A stretch of 64,000 nucleotides of DNA from an uncultured Eubacteriales bacterium (GTDB lineage Bacteria; Bacillota; Clostridia; Oscillospirales; Acutalibacteraceae), in contig CAOUJG010000004.1 in NCBI GenBank assembly GCA_948537335.1, positions 1-64,000 of the forward strand. The letters are read 5' to 3'. This document shows, piece after piece, positions 48,258-56,717 of the stretch; the first letter of the stretch is position 1; each line of letters opens with the position of its first letter. The translations under genes were made by a program, and so were the position numbers. A model generated the notes under the pieces. It saw only the letters and a program-made list of their open reading frames with translations. It ran no database searches and was not told where the DNA came from.

Positions 48258-48593
48258 TTCACCGTCGCTTTATTTTTCTTTTTTAGAATAATTATTTTTC
48301 CATATGTGAAAATTAGACATTTTACTACATAAGTTTAACAAGGGCAGATTCCAGAATCTAGCACGACGGTTTAAAACTTTGTTAAAAATGTTGAAAAATA
48401 ATCGTTGATTCAAAATTTTATATGCTCATAATCGACAAAAAATTCTATTTTAGAAAATTAAACCACAAAATCCCTTGAAAAACAAGCATTTTAGTTTTTT
48501 GTTTAAAACTTTGTTGAAAATGTTGAAAATATCAGTTTCGTTTGATGATAAAATATAAAAATCTGCATAATTTAATTTATTTTGACATATTTC
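48258..48593. other. AT-rich gap with a duplicated 29-base sequence
   Basis: About 336 bases between the convergent sigF and mtnN genes. No gene. Holds two near-identical 29-base copies described separately; no clear hairpin terminator. Confidence 0.6.
48369..48529. repeat. 29-base direct repeat, two copies
   Basis: Copies at 48369-48397 and 48501-48529, 132 bases apart, differ at one base. They begin GTTTAAAACTTTGTT and end ATGTTGAAAA. Between them is AT-rich DNA with a third partial similarity (GTTGATTCAAAATTT). Not a CRISPR: only two copies, with no further spacing pattern. Confidence 0.75.
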
Positions 48594-49280
48594 TTAAAAA
48601 GAAAAAATCGCTTTTGCAATTATTTTGGAGATTTTTTGTGCGGCTAAAATCTTAAACTTCTCATAATCCATGCGGCTTCCCTCGTCTGCATTGTCCGAGA
48701 TCACCTTTAGAGCCGCAAATTTTACACTGTTCATAGCGCAAACCTGGCCTATACTGCCGGATTCCATCTCGCATGCCACTGCTTTAAACGTATTTTTTAT
48801 GTCGCGCAATTTTTCTTTATTAGAAATAAACTGGTCCCCCGTTGCGACACATCCCACGTGGGGATGCTCGTTTAGCTGAGCGGTGGCGGACTTTATTTTT
48901 TCGGTAACGTCCTTTTCGCAGGGAATTTTCACTAGCCCTAGGCCGGAGATAAACCCGCGCTCATCGCCCACGGCAGTGGTATCCACGTCATGCTGCACAA
49001 CGGAATCGGCCACCACTACGTCTCCGATTCTTATATCAGATCCCAAAGAGCCCGCTACACCTACGTTTATAATCACTTCGGGGTTGTACTTTGTTATCAT
49101 CAGCTGCGCGCAGACTGCGGCGTTAACTTTGCCCGGCGCGCATACCGATACTACGCAGTTTGACTCATTTATTTTTCCTTTATAGAATTTTATATGCGCA
49201 AAAGTCTCGATTTCTGCTGCATTCATGAGTTCTATTATACTTTCGACCTCTATTTGCATTGCGCCGATTATCCCGATCAT
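48594..49280 (-). CDS. mtnN: 5'-methylthioadenosine/S-adenosylhomocysteine nucleosidase
   Basis: Cleaves MTA and SAH, recycling methionine by-products. 228 residues of the PNP/UDP phosphorylase fold: I-G-I-I-G-A-M-Q-I-E-V at the N-terminus (Glu of I-E), G-V-A-G-S-L near 73, A-C-E-M-E-S-G for substrate and S-D-N-A-D for the catalytic Asp. Confidence 0.94.
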   Translation of the reverse strand: MIGIIGAMQIEVESIIELMNAAEIETFAHIKFYKGKINESNCVVSVCAPGKVNAAVCAQLMITKYNPEVIINVGVAGSLGSDIRIGDVVVADSVVQHDVDTTAVGDERGFISGLGLVKIPCEKDVTEKIKSATAQLNEHPHVGCVATGDQFISNKEKLRDIKNTFKAVACEMESGSIGQVCAMNSVKFAALKVISDNADEGSRMDYEKFKILAAQKISKIIAKAIFSF

Positions 49281-49484
49281 ACCTAGCTTGCACCCCCATT
49301 TTACGATGTTTTCATTTTATCACATAAAAAATCTTGCTGCAAACGCGCGCGTTATTGTACACTATCCACGCTATTTTCGCCGTGCAAATTTACAAAAAGT
49401 TACCATGTTTTTCTATATATTGCTATATTTTTGAGTTTTAGTTCATATTTGAGATAATTCTCGCAATATTTTTTGCGTTTTTTA

Positions 49485-49513
49485 TTGACAATAAAAAAAT
49501 AATGGTGTAATAT
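49485..49513 (+). promoter_or_regulatory. Promoter of the zinc-ribbon transcript
   Basis: TTGACA, a 17-base spacer and TAATAT. It would start transcription near 49520 and include the tRNA-like structure. Confidence 0.55.
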
Positions 49514-49647
49514 TGATAGTGGATTTGGTTATAAATCAACGTAATTTGCAAAATTTGGCGATTTTTATTTTCTCTTTTTGATTATAACTTTTTTCTTTTT
49601 TGGAATATACTATTGTTGTATTATTCTTTGCTGTTTTTTGGCGATGT

Positions 49648-49725
49648 GCCCATGTAGCTTAGGTTAGAAGAGCGTTGGTTGTTTCAGTATTATCAAAGGT
49701 GTCGGTGCAAGTCCGTCCGGGGGCA
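49648..49725 (+). ncRNA. tRNA-like structured RNA element in 5' leader
   Basis: A 78-base segment folds like a tRNA on paper: acceptor GCCCATG / CGGGGGC (one mismatch, one G-U), T-A spacer, D arm GCTT-AGGTTAGAA-GAGC fully paired, an anticodon-like stem TTGGT / ATCAA with a 12-base loop (too long for a tRNA), and a T arm GTCGG-TGCAAGT-CCGTC with G in place of the usual second T. No CCA is encoded. It may be a degenerate tRNA or a leader RNA imitating one. Confidence 0.45.
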
Positions 49726-49754
49726 AATATTTTTATCCAAAGCGAGGTATTTTA

Positions 49755-50036
49755 ATGTACGAAGACAAAAATCTCATCTGTAAGGACTGTGGCAAGGAAT
49801 TTACTTTTACCGCCGGCGAACAAGAATTCTATGCAGAAAAAGGGTTCGTTAACGAGCCGCAAAGATGCAAAGAGTGCCGCGATGCACGTAAAAACGCTGC
49901 TAGAGAAGGCCGCGTAATGCACGAAGCTACTTGTGCTGCTTGCGGTGGCGTTGCTAAGATTCCTTTTGAACCGCGCGGAGACCGCCCTGTTTATTGCAGC
50001 GAGTGCTTTGCTCAGCAAGAGCAGAGAGAGAGATAA
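49755..50036 (+). CDS. CxxC-zinc-ribbon protein
   Basis: A 93-residue protein with four CxxC pairs: C-K-D-C-G-K near residue 9, C-K-E-C-R near 38, C-A-A-C-G near 58 and C-S-E-C near 82. It resembles the conserved CxxC/CxxC zinc-ribbon proteins with a probable-zinc-ribbon domain frequent in Firmicutes. Function unknown; likely nucleic-acid or ribosome related. Start behind GCGAGG. Terminator downstream. Confidence 0.7.
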   Translation: MYEDKNLICKDCGKEFTFTAGEQEFYAEKGFVNEPQRCKECRDARKNAAREGRVMHEATCAACGGVAKIPFEPRGDRPVYCSECFAQQEQRER

Positions 50037-50075
50037 GAAAATAATTTTATTTTCTTAATTTTTGTTTGACTTTTG

Positions 50076-50120
50076 GCTCCCTGACTCACTTTTTGTGGGT
50101 TTGGGAGCTTTATTTTTTGT
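50076..50120 (+). terminator. Terminator after zinc-ribbon gene
   Basis: GCTCCC pairs with GGGAGC (inner CTCAC/GTGGG arms extend the stem), followed by TTTATTTTTT. Confidence 0.8.
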
Positions 50121-50148
50121 TGACAAGAGATTTTTGCAGGTTTAATAT
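50120..50148 (+). promoter_or_regulatory. Promoter of the DUF1858 gene
   Basis: TTGACA, 17 bases and TAATAT, immediately after the preceding terminator and about 40 bases before the ATG. Confidence 0.6.
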
Positions 50149-50187
50149 ATTGTTTGATGCACATAATATCGATGAGGAGGTCTTCTT

Positions 50188-50409
50188 ATGATAACTGTTG
50201 ATAGAAACACGCTTATTGGCGACGTTTTGGATGCTGATGAGACTACTGGTAGATATTTTGCGGAGATGGGGATGCATTGTTTGGGATGTCCGGCTTCTCG
50301 CGGGGAAACTGTGGCGCAAGCTTGTGAGGTCCACGGCACGGACGCGGACGCGCTTATAAAAAAGCTTAATGAACATCTTAGTTCTAGCGCCAATACGAGG
50401 TCTCGGTAA
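50188..50409 (+). CDS. DUF1858-like small protein (redox/Fe-S associated)
   Basis: A 73-residue protein with I-G-D-V-L-D-A-D and a C-L-G-C pair (C31, C34) followed by A-S-R-G-E-T-V-A-Q-A-C. This is the DUF1858/ScdA N-terminal-like domain, found alone or fused to hybrid-cluster and di-iron proteins, probably holding a metal or disulfide. ATG behind GAGGAGG. Confidence 0.75.
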   Translation: MITVDRNTLIGDVLDADETTGRYFAEMGMHCLGCPASRGETVAQACEVHGTDADALIKKLNEHLSSSANTRSR

Positions 50410-50441
50410 GGCAAAATACTTTTTTTATTTTAATTTTTCGG

Positions 50442-50478
50442 CCGCTCGGGCAAGTTTTTTCGCCGGGCGGTTGTTTTG
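50442..50478 (+). terminator. Possible terminator after DUF1858 gene
   Basis: CCGCTCGG pairs with CCGGGCGG (one T-G) with a 13-base loop, then TTGTTTT. Moderately convincing. Confidence 0.45.
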
Positions 50479-50534
50479 CCGGGTTTGATATTTTCGATTA
50501 TGCTACGAAATGCCACTGAGCGAGGGTTGGTTGT

Positions 50535-51251
50535 ATGAAAAAGGCTCACAACACGCCGATGCGTCTGGATAAACGGCTTTATTTGTGCGCAAAAAATGTT
50601 CGGCTGAGCTCTACCGTTGCCGACATCGGCGCCGATCATGCTTATCTTGCGATTTGGCTTGTTTTGAATGGGGTTTGCCCGCGTGCGATTGCAACGGACT
50701 TGCGTGCGGGGCCTTTGCGAAACGCCCAAAAAAACATCTTTAAATATGGCGTTGCGGATAAAATTGAAACTCGGCTTTCTGACGGGCTTGACGCTGTTTT
50801 TCCTGCCGAAGTGGATGACATTATCATTGCTGGAATGGGCGGCGAGCTGATTATGCAGATCATCGCGCGCGCTGATTGGCTTAAGGACCCCGCTAAGCAC
50901 TTGGTTTTGCAGCCTATGTCTGGCGAGGTGGAGTTACGCGAATTTTTGGCCTCTCAGAAGTTTAAAATTGTTGCGGAGCAAGCGGTGGTCTCTTGCGGCA
51001 AGGTTTACACCGTTATGTCGGTCTTTTTTGACGCTAACTTTCGCCGTTGCGATGAGCTTTATCCTTATATTGGCCGGCTTGGCGACGATTTGACTGCTGA
51101 GAATCGGCTTTACATTGAGCGGACGATTCGCGATTTGAGCAACCAGCTTAGTGGCTTTTTGGCTACTCAAAATTTTGAGAAAGCCGCCGATCTACAAGGT
51201 ATAATCGCACGGCTCGAAGATATTTGTAAGGGAGATTGTAGAAATGACTAG
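50535..51251 (+). CDS. trmK: tRNA (adenine(22)-N1)-methyltransferase
   Basis: SAM-dependent enzyme that methylates A22 of tRNA. 238 residues: D-I-G-A-D-H-A-Y-L near 34-42 and a G-M-G-G motif near 98, then L-Q-P-M-S-G. Stop overlaps the NIF3-like gene by eight bases, the usual clostridial pair (trmK-yqfO). Confidence 0.9.
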   Translation: MKKAHNTPMRLDKRLYLCAKNVRLSSTVADIGADHAYLAIWLVLNGVCPRAIATDLRAGPLRNAQKNIFKYGVADKIETRLSDGLDAVFPAEVDDIIIAGMGGELIMQIIARADWLKDPAKHLVLQPMSGEVELREFLASQKFKIVAEQAVVSCGKVYTVMSVFFDANFRRCDELYPYIGRLGDDLTAENRLYIERTIRDLSNQLSGFLATQNFEKAADLQGIIARLEDICKGDCRND

Positions 51252-52023
51252 GGTTTTGGATATATTTGAATTTATCGATGGCTTTGCGCCTTTTGATTCT
51301 GCCATGGATTTCGACAATGTTGGCATTTTGGTGGGCAACGAGCAGGCTCCGGTTGAACGCTGCTTGTTGGCTCTTGACGTGACTTTGGATGTCATCGAGG
51401 AGGCTAAAAGCCTTGGTGCTAGCTTGATTGTGAGCCATCACCCCGTGATTTTTGAGGCTATTCGGGCTTTGCAGCACGATTCTGTCCCGCACACTTTGGC
51501 TAGGAATGGGATTTCGGTAATTTGCGCTCACACAAACTTAGATATGGCACCGTTTGGTGTGAACTCCTGTTTGGCGGAGGCTCTTTCTTTGCTAGACCTG
51601 ACCGCTTTGGCTAATTACGAATCTAATATTGGCCCGCGGCCTGAGGGTTTGATTGGCGTTATGGAGAATGTTTGCAATTGCCATGAACTTGCTGCTTTGG
51701 TTAAAGATCGCCTTGGTTGCACGGGTTTGCGGTATCTTCCTACTGACCGAGGCATACGGCGGGTTGCTATTTGCTCTGGTGCGGGCGGAAATCTCATTGG
51801 GGCGGCGATTTCTGAGGGTGCTGATGCTTTCGTTACAGGTGAGATCAAGCATCACGAGATTTTGATGGCTTTGACGCACGGTATTTGCGTTGTGGATGCG
51901 GGTCATTTTAAGACGGAGGATGTTGTTATCTTGCCTCTTACGAAAAAATTGTCCGAGAACTTTGGTGGTGTCGAGTTTATTAAGTCTAAGGCCTACACGG
52001 ATCCCATGAAATACCTTATTTGA
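51244..52023 (+). CDS. NIF3-like dinuclear metal center protein
   Basis: A 259-residue NIF3/YqfO-like protein: M-D-F-D-N-V-G-I-L-V-G near the start, S-H-H-P-V-I-F and C-A-H-T-N-L-D (metal His), and V-T-G-E-I-K-H-H-E late in the protein. The family is also called GTP cyclohydrolase I type 2. Overlaps trmK. Confidence 0.9.
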   Translation: MTRVLDIFEFIDGFAPFDSAMDFDNVGILVGNEQAPVERCLLALDVTLDVIEEAKSLGASLIVSHHPVIFEAIRALQHDSVPHTLARNGISVICAHTNLDMAPFGVNSCLAEALSLLDLTALANYESNIGPRPEGLIGVMENVCNCHELAALVKDRLGCTGLRYLPTDRGIRRVAICSGAGGNLIGAAISEGADAFVTGEIKHHEILMALTHGICVVDAGHFKTEDVVILPLTKKLSENFGGVEFIKSKAYTDPMKYLI

Positions 52024-52185
52024 CATATTTTAATTCTGACTTTTCCCCATATTACTTACATATGATTATGCTATTATGGAAAATGTGAAAATTTTTTGCC
52101 AAAATCGATTTATTTTTAAGCCAATTGACTATGAACTCCCTCCGTTTCTGCACTTTTTCTCGTTTTCTTTTTTTGAAAAAAACTG

Positions 52186-52214
52186 TTGACGCAAAACTGT
52201 ATGTAGAGTATAAT
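52186..52214 (+). promoter_or_regulatory. Promoter of nrdDG
   Basis: TTGACG, 17 bases and TATAAT, about 68 bases before the nrdD ATG. Confidence 0.7.
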
Positions 52215-52235
52215 CAGTATTAGCAATAGGTTTTG

Positions 52236-52251
52236 CCACAAGATGTTGTGG
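52236..52251 (+). promoter_or_regulatory. Probable NrdR box
   Basis: CCACAAGATGTTGTGG is a perfect palindrome (CCACAA / TTGTGG) downstream of the promoter. It fits the ACAAnATnTTGT core expected for NrdR operators, which repress ribonucleotide reductase genes. Only one box was recognised; NrdR sites are usually paired. Confidence 0.5.
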
Positions 52252-52281
52252 TTTTATTTTGATAAGGAGGGTTCTTTTATT

Positions 52282-54666
52282 ATGATTGACACTGTTACTA
52301 AAAAAATTGGAAGGAAGCCTGATTTTTGTACTATAAAGACTATTACTAAACGCGATGGCAGAAAAACTGAGTTTAACAGGGATAAAGTCGCTCAAGCAAT
52401 TTTTAAGGCCGCTATTAAGATGGGCGGGGATGATTTTGACCTCTCTAAACGCCTTGCTGACCAGGTTGTTGAATACCTTGAGAACGAACAGCCCGCCGAG
52501 GTTACTGTTGAGCACGTTCAGGACGTTGTTGAGAAAATTCTTATTGAGAACGGCCACGCTCTGACGGCTAAGGAATATATTTTGTACCGCTTCGAGCGCA
52601 CCCGCGCTAGGGAAATGAACTCTAAGCTGATGAAGACTTATGAGGATTTGACCTTTAAATCGGCTAAGGACAATGACGTGAAGCGCGAAAACGCCAATAT
52701 TAACGGCGATACGGCTATGGGGACTATGCTGAAGTACGGCTCGGAGGGCGCTAAGCAATTTTACGAGATGTATATACTTGACCCTCGCTTTGCTAAAGCC
52801 CACTCTAACGGCGATATTCATATTCATGATTTGGACTTTTTGACTTTGACTACTACTTGCTGCCAGATTGATTTGGACAAATTATTTACTGGAGGGTTTT
52901 CTACTGGGCACGGCTTTTTGCGCGAGCCAAATGATATCATAAGTTACGCAGCTTTGGCTTGTATCGCTATTCAGGCTAATCAGAACGACCAGCACGGCGG
53001 CCAGAGTGTGCCTAATTTTGATTACGCTTTGGCGAAGGGCGTGGCTAAGACTTATCGCAAGGCTTACCGCCAGAATATGGTTAAGGCTTTGGAGATTTTG
53101 ACTGGTTGCGAGGATCCTGCTGCTTTGTATGAGGAGATTTTCTCCCGCGCTCAGGGTGAGACTGGTGATTCCCCGTCTTTAGAAAATGGCCAGGCTTACA
53201 TGGCTCGCGAACTCGAGCTTTTGAGTGAGGTTCTTGGTGATGATCGTTCTGCTAAAAAAGTGCAGAAGTTTGCTTATAGTCACGCTACGGAGGAGACTAA
53301 CCGCGCTACATACCAGGCTATGGAGGCTTTGGTTCATAATTTGAACACCATGCACTCGCGCGCTGGGGCCCAGGTTCCTTTTAGCTCCATCAACTACGGC
53401 ACCGACACTACGCCTGAGGGCCGGCTTGTTATTAAGAATATTCTTTTGGCGACTGAGAAGGGCCTTGGAAACGGCGAGACGCCTATTTTTCCTATTCATA
53501 TTTTTAAGGTTAAGGAGGGCGTTAACTACAACCCTGCTGACCCGAACTACGATTTGTTTAAGCTGGCTTGCAGGGTTAGCGCTAAGCGGTTGTTTCCGAA
53601 TTTCTCTTTTATTGACGCGCCTTTTAATTTGAAGTATTATCGCGCTGGGCGCCCTGAGACGGAGGCTGCTTATATGGGCTGCCGAACTCGCGTGGTTGCT
53701 AATCATTTTGACCCAACTAAGGAAATTGTTAATGGTCGCGGAAATTTGAGCTTTACTTCTATAAATCTGCCGAGGCTGGCTATTGAAAGCAAACAGAACG
53801 TCGACGTTTTTTACAAGTTGCTTGATGATAGGATTAATTTGGTTGTTGAGCAACTTTTGGCTCGGTTTGAGCTGCAGGCTGTTAAGACTATTCGGAACTT
53901 TCCCTTCCTTATGGGGCAGGGCGTTTGGATTGACTCTGACCGCTTGGGTATGGACGAGAGCGTTCGCGAAGTCTTGAAGCACGGCACTTTGACTACTGGG
54001 TTTATTGGGTTGGCTGAATGCTTGAAGGCTTTGACGGGTAAACATCACGGTGAGAGTGAGAGTTCGCAGAAGCTGGGGCTTGAGATTATTGCTCATATGA
54101 GGGCGCGCATGGATGAGGCTACTGAGCGCTATAATATGAACTTCTCTTTGATTGCGACGCCGGCGGAGGGGCTTTCTGGTCGATTTGTGCGCATGGATGC
54201 TAAGAAATACGGCAAAATTCCTGGCATTACCGACAGGGACTACTACACCAACTCCTTCCACGTGCCGGTTTATTACAACATTTCGGCTTTTGATAAGATT
54301 AAGAAAGAGGCTCCTTACCACGAACTTACTAATGGCGGCCATATTTCTTATGTTGAGCTCGATGGCGACCCTTCGAAGAATCTTGACGCTTTTGAGCAGA
54401 TTGTCCGCTGCATGAAGGAGTCTGGCATTGGGTATGGCTCTATTAACCACCCTGTCGACCGCGATCCTGTTTGCGGGTTCACTGGCATTATTGACGACAT
54501 TTGCCCTCAATGCGGCCGCAAGGAGACTCCGGGGACTCCTGGGTTTGAGCGCATTCGCAGGATTACTGGCTATTTGGTAGGTACGGTTGATCGCTTTAAC
54601 AACGCTAAACGGGCTGAGGAGCGCGATCGCGTGAAGCATTCGGTTGAGGTTGATTGCTGCAATTAA
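52282..54666 (+). CDS. nrdD: Anaerobic ribonucleoside-triphosphate reductase
   Basis: Class III glycyl-radical enzyme that makes dNTPs without oxygen. 794 residues: ATP-cone at the N-terminus (K-R-D-G-R-K-T-E-F-N), a C-terminal zinc site with C-G-F-T and C-P-Q-C-G, and the glycyl-radical loop R-R-I-T-G-Y-L-V-G-T near the end. ATG 52282 behind AAGGAGGG. Paired with nrdG. Confidence 0.96.
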   Translation: MIDTVTKKIGRKPDFCTIKTITKRDGRKTEFNRDKVAQAIFKAAIKMGGDDFDLSKRLADQVVEYLENEQPAEVTVEHVQDVVEKILIENGHALTAKEYILYRFERTRAREMNSKLMKTYEDLTFKSAKDNDVKRENANINGDTAMGTMLKYGSEGAKQFYEMYILDPRFAKAHSNGDIHIHDLDFLTLTTTCCQIDLDKLFTGGFSTGHGFLREPNDIISYAALACIAIQANQNDQHGGQSVPNFDYALAKGVAKTYRKAYRQNMVKALEILTGCEDPAALYEEIFSRAQGETGDSPSLENGQAYMARELELLSEVLGDDRSAKKVQKFAYSHATEETNRATYQAMEALVHNLNTMHSRAGAQVPFSSINYGTDTTPEGRLVIKNILLATEKGLGNGETPIFPIHIFKVKEGVNYNPADPNYDLFKLACRVSAKRLFPNFSFIDAPFNLKYYRAGRPETEAAYMGCRTRVVANHFDPTKEIVNGRGNLSFTSINLPRLAIESKQNVDVFYKLLDDRINLVVEQLLARFELQAVKTIRNFPFLMGQGVWIDSDRLGMDESVREVLKHGTLTTGFIGLAECLKALTGKHHGESESSQKLGLEIIAHMRARMDEATERYNMNFSLIATPAEGLSGRFVRMDAKKYGKIPGITDRDYYTNSFHVPVYYNISAFDKIKKEAPYHELTNGGHISYVELDGDPSKNLDAFEQIVRCMKESGIGYGSINHPVDRDPVCGFTGIIDDICPQCGRKETPGTPGFERIRRITGYLVGTVDRFNNAKRAEERDRVKHSVEVDCCN

Positions 54667-54683
54667 ATTTGCTTTTGCTATTG

Positions 54684-54707
54684 GGCCTAGCTTCTTTTGG
54701 CTAGGCC
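54684..54707 (+). other. Perfect hairpin between nrdD and nrdG
   Basis: GGCCTAGC, an eight-base loop and GCTAGGCC: an eight-pair perfect stem without a T tract, between the two genes. It may stabilise the nrdD message or limit nrdG expression. Confidence 0.65.
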
Positions 54708-54744
54708 TGTGCTATGCTGCTATGTGGAAGGGTGTGCTGTTGGT

Positions 54745-55251
54745 TTGAGCAAGTTACGGGTTGCTGGGATTGTTGCGGAGTCCATTGTGGATGGCCCAGG
54801 GCTGCGGTTTGTGATTTTTGCGCAGGGCTGTTTGCACCACTGCAAGGGCTGCCATAACCCCTCAACTTTTGACGTTAACGGCGGAACCTTGATGGATACT
54901 GACGACTTGATTGCTAAGATTAAAAAAAATCCGCTTTTGAAGGGCGTTACTTTCTCTGGTGGTGAGCCTTTTTTGCAGGCTTATGCTTTCTCCGAGATCG
55001 CTAAGGAGTGCCATTTGATGGGCTTGGACGTGCTCTCCTATACTGGCTACACTTTTGAAGAGCTTGTTGCTGGGTTTGGCGCTCACCCTGAATGGAAGTC
55101 TCTTTTAGAAAACATCGACGTTTTGATTGACGGCCCTTTTATTGAGGAGAAAAAAAGTTTGATGCTTTTATTTCGAGGTTCGTCGAACCAGCGGATCCTC
55201 AATGCGCCGGGATCTTTGCTTAATCTTAGTCCGGTTACGATGGATTTATAG
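54745..55251 (+). CDS. nrdG: Anaerobic ribonucleotide reductase activating protein
   Basis: Radical SAM activase that installs the glycyl radical on NrdD. 168 residues with the 4Fe-4S motif C-x3-C-x2-C (C-L-H-H-C-K-G-C) near residue 30 and F-S-G-G-E-P-F. TTG 54745 is proposed, behind GGAAGGGTG; farther upstream codons overlap the ribosome site. About 78 bases after nrdD. Confidence 0.93.
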   Translation: MSKLRVAGIVAESIVDGPGLRFVIFAQGCLHHCKGCHNPSTFDVNGGTLMDTDDLIAKIKKNPLLKGVTFSGGEPFLQAYAFSEIAKECHLMGLDVLSYTGYTFEELVAGFGAHPEWKSLLENIDVLIDGPFIEEKKSLMLLFRGSSNQRILNAPGSLLNLSPVTMDL

Positions 55252-55278
55252 TTTTTGTTTTTTATATTTTTAATTTGT

Positions 55279-55320
55279 AAAAAAGTAGAATGTTTTGTTT
55301 TTGCATTCTACTTTTTGTTT
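55279..55320. terminator. Bidirectional terminator between nrdG and XRE gene
   Basis: AAAAAGTAGAATG and CATTCTACTTTTT form a thirteen-pair stem with T-rich flanks on both strands. It includes the stop of the XRE gene. Confidence 0.85.
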
Positions 55321-55940
55321 TTGTCTTTATTAATTTTTGAATCCTCACAAAGCTCGATGGAATAGCCTTTCTGTCCATTTTGTGCTGCCTTTTTGCACTG
55401 CGAAATCGCTAATTTTAGCAAGTCTATGTCGGGCGTTATTTCGGCTTTGTTTATCAGCTGTCCCGTTTTTTCCTCTATTTCGTAAGTTTCCAATATCATC
55501 CTTGCCACTACGGCTCTTGCTTGCAGCGAGGTTTGGCAATGTGCCGCCAGCAACTGCAATAGCGCTATCCACGAGCTGCCGTGTGTTCCGCTCATTAGAT
55601 AGATTAATTCTTTTTTCTCTTTTGCGCTTGTATTTTTTATTAGGTTCGATAAAATCTCACAGAGCTCCGCCTCGTTGTGCTGCCGATTTTTGCCCTCAAA
55701 GAACTGTGGATACAAAAATTCCATATAATATTTTGTTGGGTTCAGGCCCAGCAGCCGGAACCACTCGGCCGCTTGAAACAAATTTGGCGCACTTAGCCCC
55801 TTTTCCCAATTCTGTATCGTCTTTTTTGAAACGCCCAAGCCTAGCGCCATGAACTCCTGCGATTTGCCGCTGTCCGCTCTCGACTGCCACCACATTTTGG
55901 AGAAACGTTTCGTTCTTTCTATCCGCGACTCATCGTACAT
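55308..55940 (-). CDS. XRE-family transcriptional regulator
   Basis: A 210-residue protein. Residues about 10-75 form a helix-turn-helix (S-Q-E-F-M-A-L-G-L-G-V-S-K-K-T-I-Q-N-W-E). The rest is helical, with a Trp/Tyr-rich middle (T-K-Y-Y-M-E-F-L) and a Lys-rich tail. A candidate attenuator lies in its leader. Target unknown; adjacent genes are nrdG and a small unknown gene. Confidence 0.7.
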   Translation of the reverse strand: MYDESRIERTKRFSKMWWQSRADSGKSQEFMALGLGVSKKTIQNWEKGLSAPNLFQAAEWFRLLGLNPTKYYMEFLYPQFFEGKNRQHNEAELCEILSNLIKNTSAKEKKELIYLMSGTHGSSWIALLQLLAAHCQTSLQARAVVARMILETYEIEEKTGQLINKAEITPDIDLLKLAISQCKKAAQNGQKGYSIELCEDSKINKDKNKK

Positions 55941-56411
55941 TTTTCACACCACCGAAAAATAATTATCCAACATCGTTTTAAAATAGAGTAAAATATTTCC
56001 TTCTTATAATATAAAAAATGGAGGGCCAAAAAGGACCCTCAAAATTGCCTCAAAATGTATCTTTATAACTGCTGACATTTTTATACATCCGCACTAAAAT
56101 TTAACATAAAATAATTATAATTATAATCTAAACCAGAAAGGGTACTTAGTAAAAATATAATCAAATTTTATATGTCTACAAAATCCATGCTCCATGCTCA
56201 AAAAATATAAATTTTCAACAGCAACGAATCAGCTAAAAAGTAAAATAAATTACATTTTTTAACACAAAAACACATTATTTACCATAACATGATTTCTTGC
56301 AATTGTCAATAATATTTTAAAAATCAGATGGAACTTCGACAAACACTGGCAGATGCATCTAGTATACTTTTAACATCGCAAAACTACTTTGTGCAAGGAG
56401 AGAAATAAATT
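55941..56411. other. AT-rich gap with attenuator-like hairpin
   Basis: About 470 bases without a gene between the XRE gene and the divergent 99-residue gene. Contains the hairpin at 56012-56040 and very AT-rich DNA. Confidence 0.5.
56012..56040 (-). terminator. Attenuator-like hairpin in XRE gene leader
   Basis: On the minus strand GAGGG-T-CC pairs with GGCCCTC, followed by CATTTTTTAT. It lies about 70 bases before the XRE start codon, suggesting transcription attenuation or the end of an unannotated short transcript. Confidence 0.5.
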
Positions 56412-56711
56412 ATGGAAAGAGTGCAAATATGTAAATACATCAAAAATTATTCTAAAATAGAAAAAATTCAGACCGAGCATCAAGTAATCTACAGTGCCGA
56501 GGCGCTTTTAGATGACATTTTTCTAAGCGTTGTACATATTCAGCCCGGGCAAGATGATTACTATGTAAAATGCCAGTGCAGCGGGATTCTCCCCGACCAC
56601 GCGAAAAATATCATGCTCTTTATGTACGAGAACAGCATCGATGTTGGCGGCTTTTTGGACGTGCTGCAAGAACTCTCGGTAAAGTACACCGAGGTCGAAC
56701 CCTCATTTTAG
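56412..56711 (+). CDS. Unrecognised 99-residue protein
   Basis: Cytoplasmic alpha/beta-looking protein (S-K-I-E-K-I-Q-T-E-H-Q-V-I-Y-S-A; S-V-V-H-I-Q-P-G-Q-D-D-Y-Y-V-K-C-Q-C). Two Cys as C-Q-C near residue 55. ATG behind AAGGAGAG. No family recognised. It faces tadA tail to tail with six bases between stops. Confidence 0.55.
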   Translation: MERVQICKYIKNYSKIEKIQTEHQVIYSAEALLDDIFLSVVHIQPGQDDYYVKCQCSGILPDHAKNIMLFMYENSIDVGGFLDVLQELSVKYTEVEPSF

Positions 56712-56717
56712 CCGCAA

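Larger units (their letters stand above)
49281..49754. other. Leader region of the zinc-ribbon gene
   Basis: About 470 bases without a gene. Contains the promoter at 49485-49513 and the tRNA-like element at 49648-49725. The predicted transcript has a leader of about 235 bases before the ATG at 49755. Confidence 0.55.

Noticed and set aside
48369..48529. CRISPR array
   Set aside because: Only two repeat copies, 132 bases apart, and no cas genes.
49648..49725. Cobalamin riboswitch
   Set aside because: GGTGCAAGTCCG resembles part of the cobalamin core but AGGGAA and the CCCGC/ACTGT part are absent.
53179..54639. Long reading frame antisense to nrdD
   Set aside because: It mirrors codon structure of nrdD, has no ribosome site and its product looks like random basic sequence.
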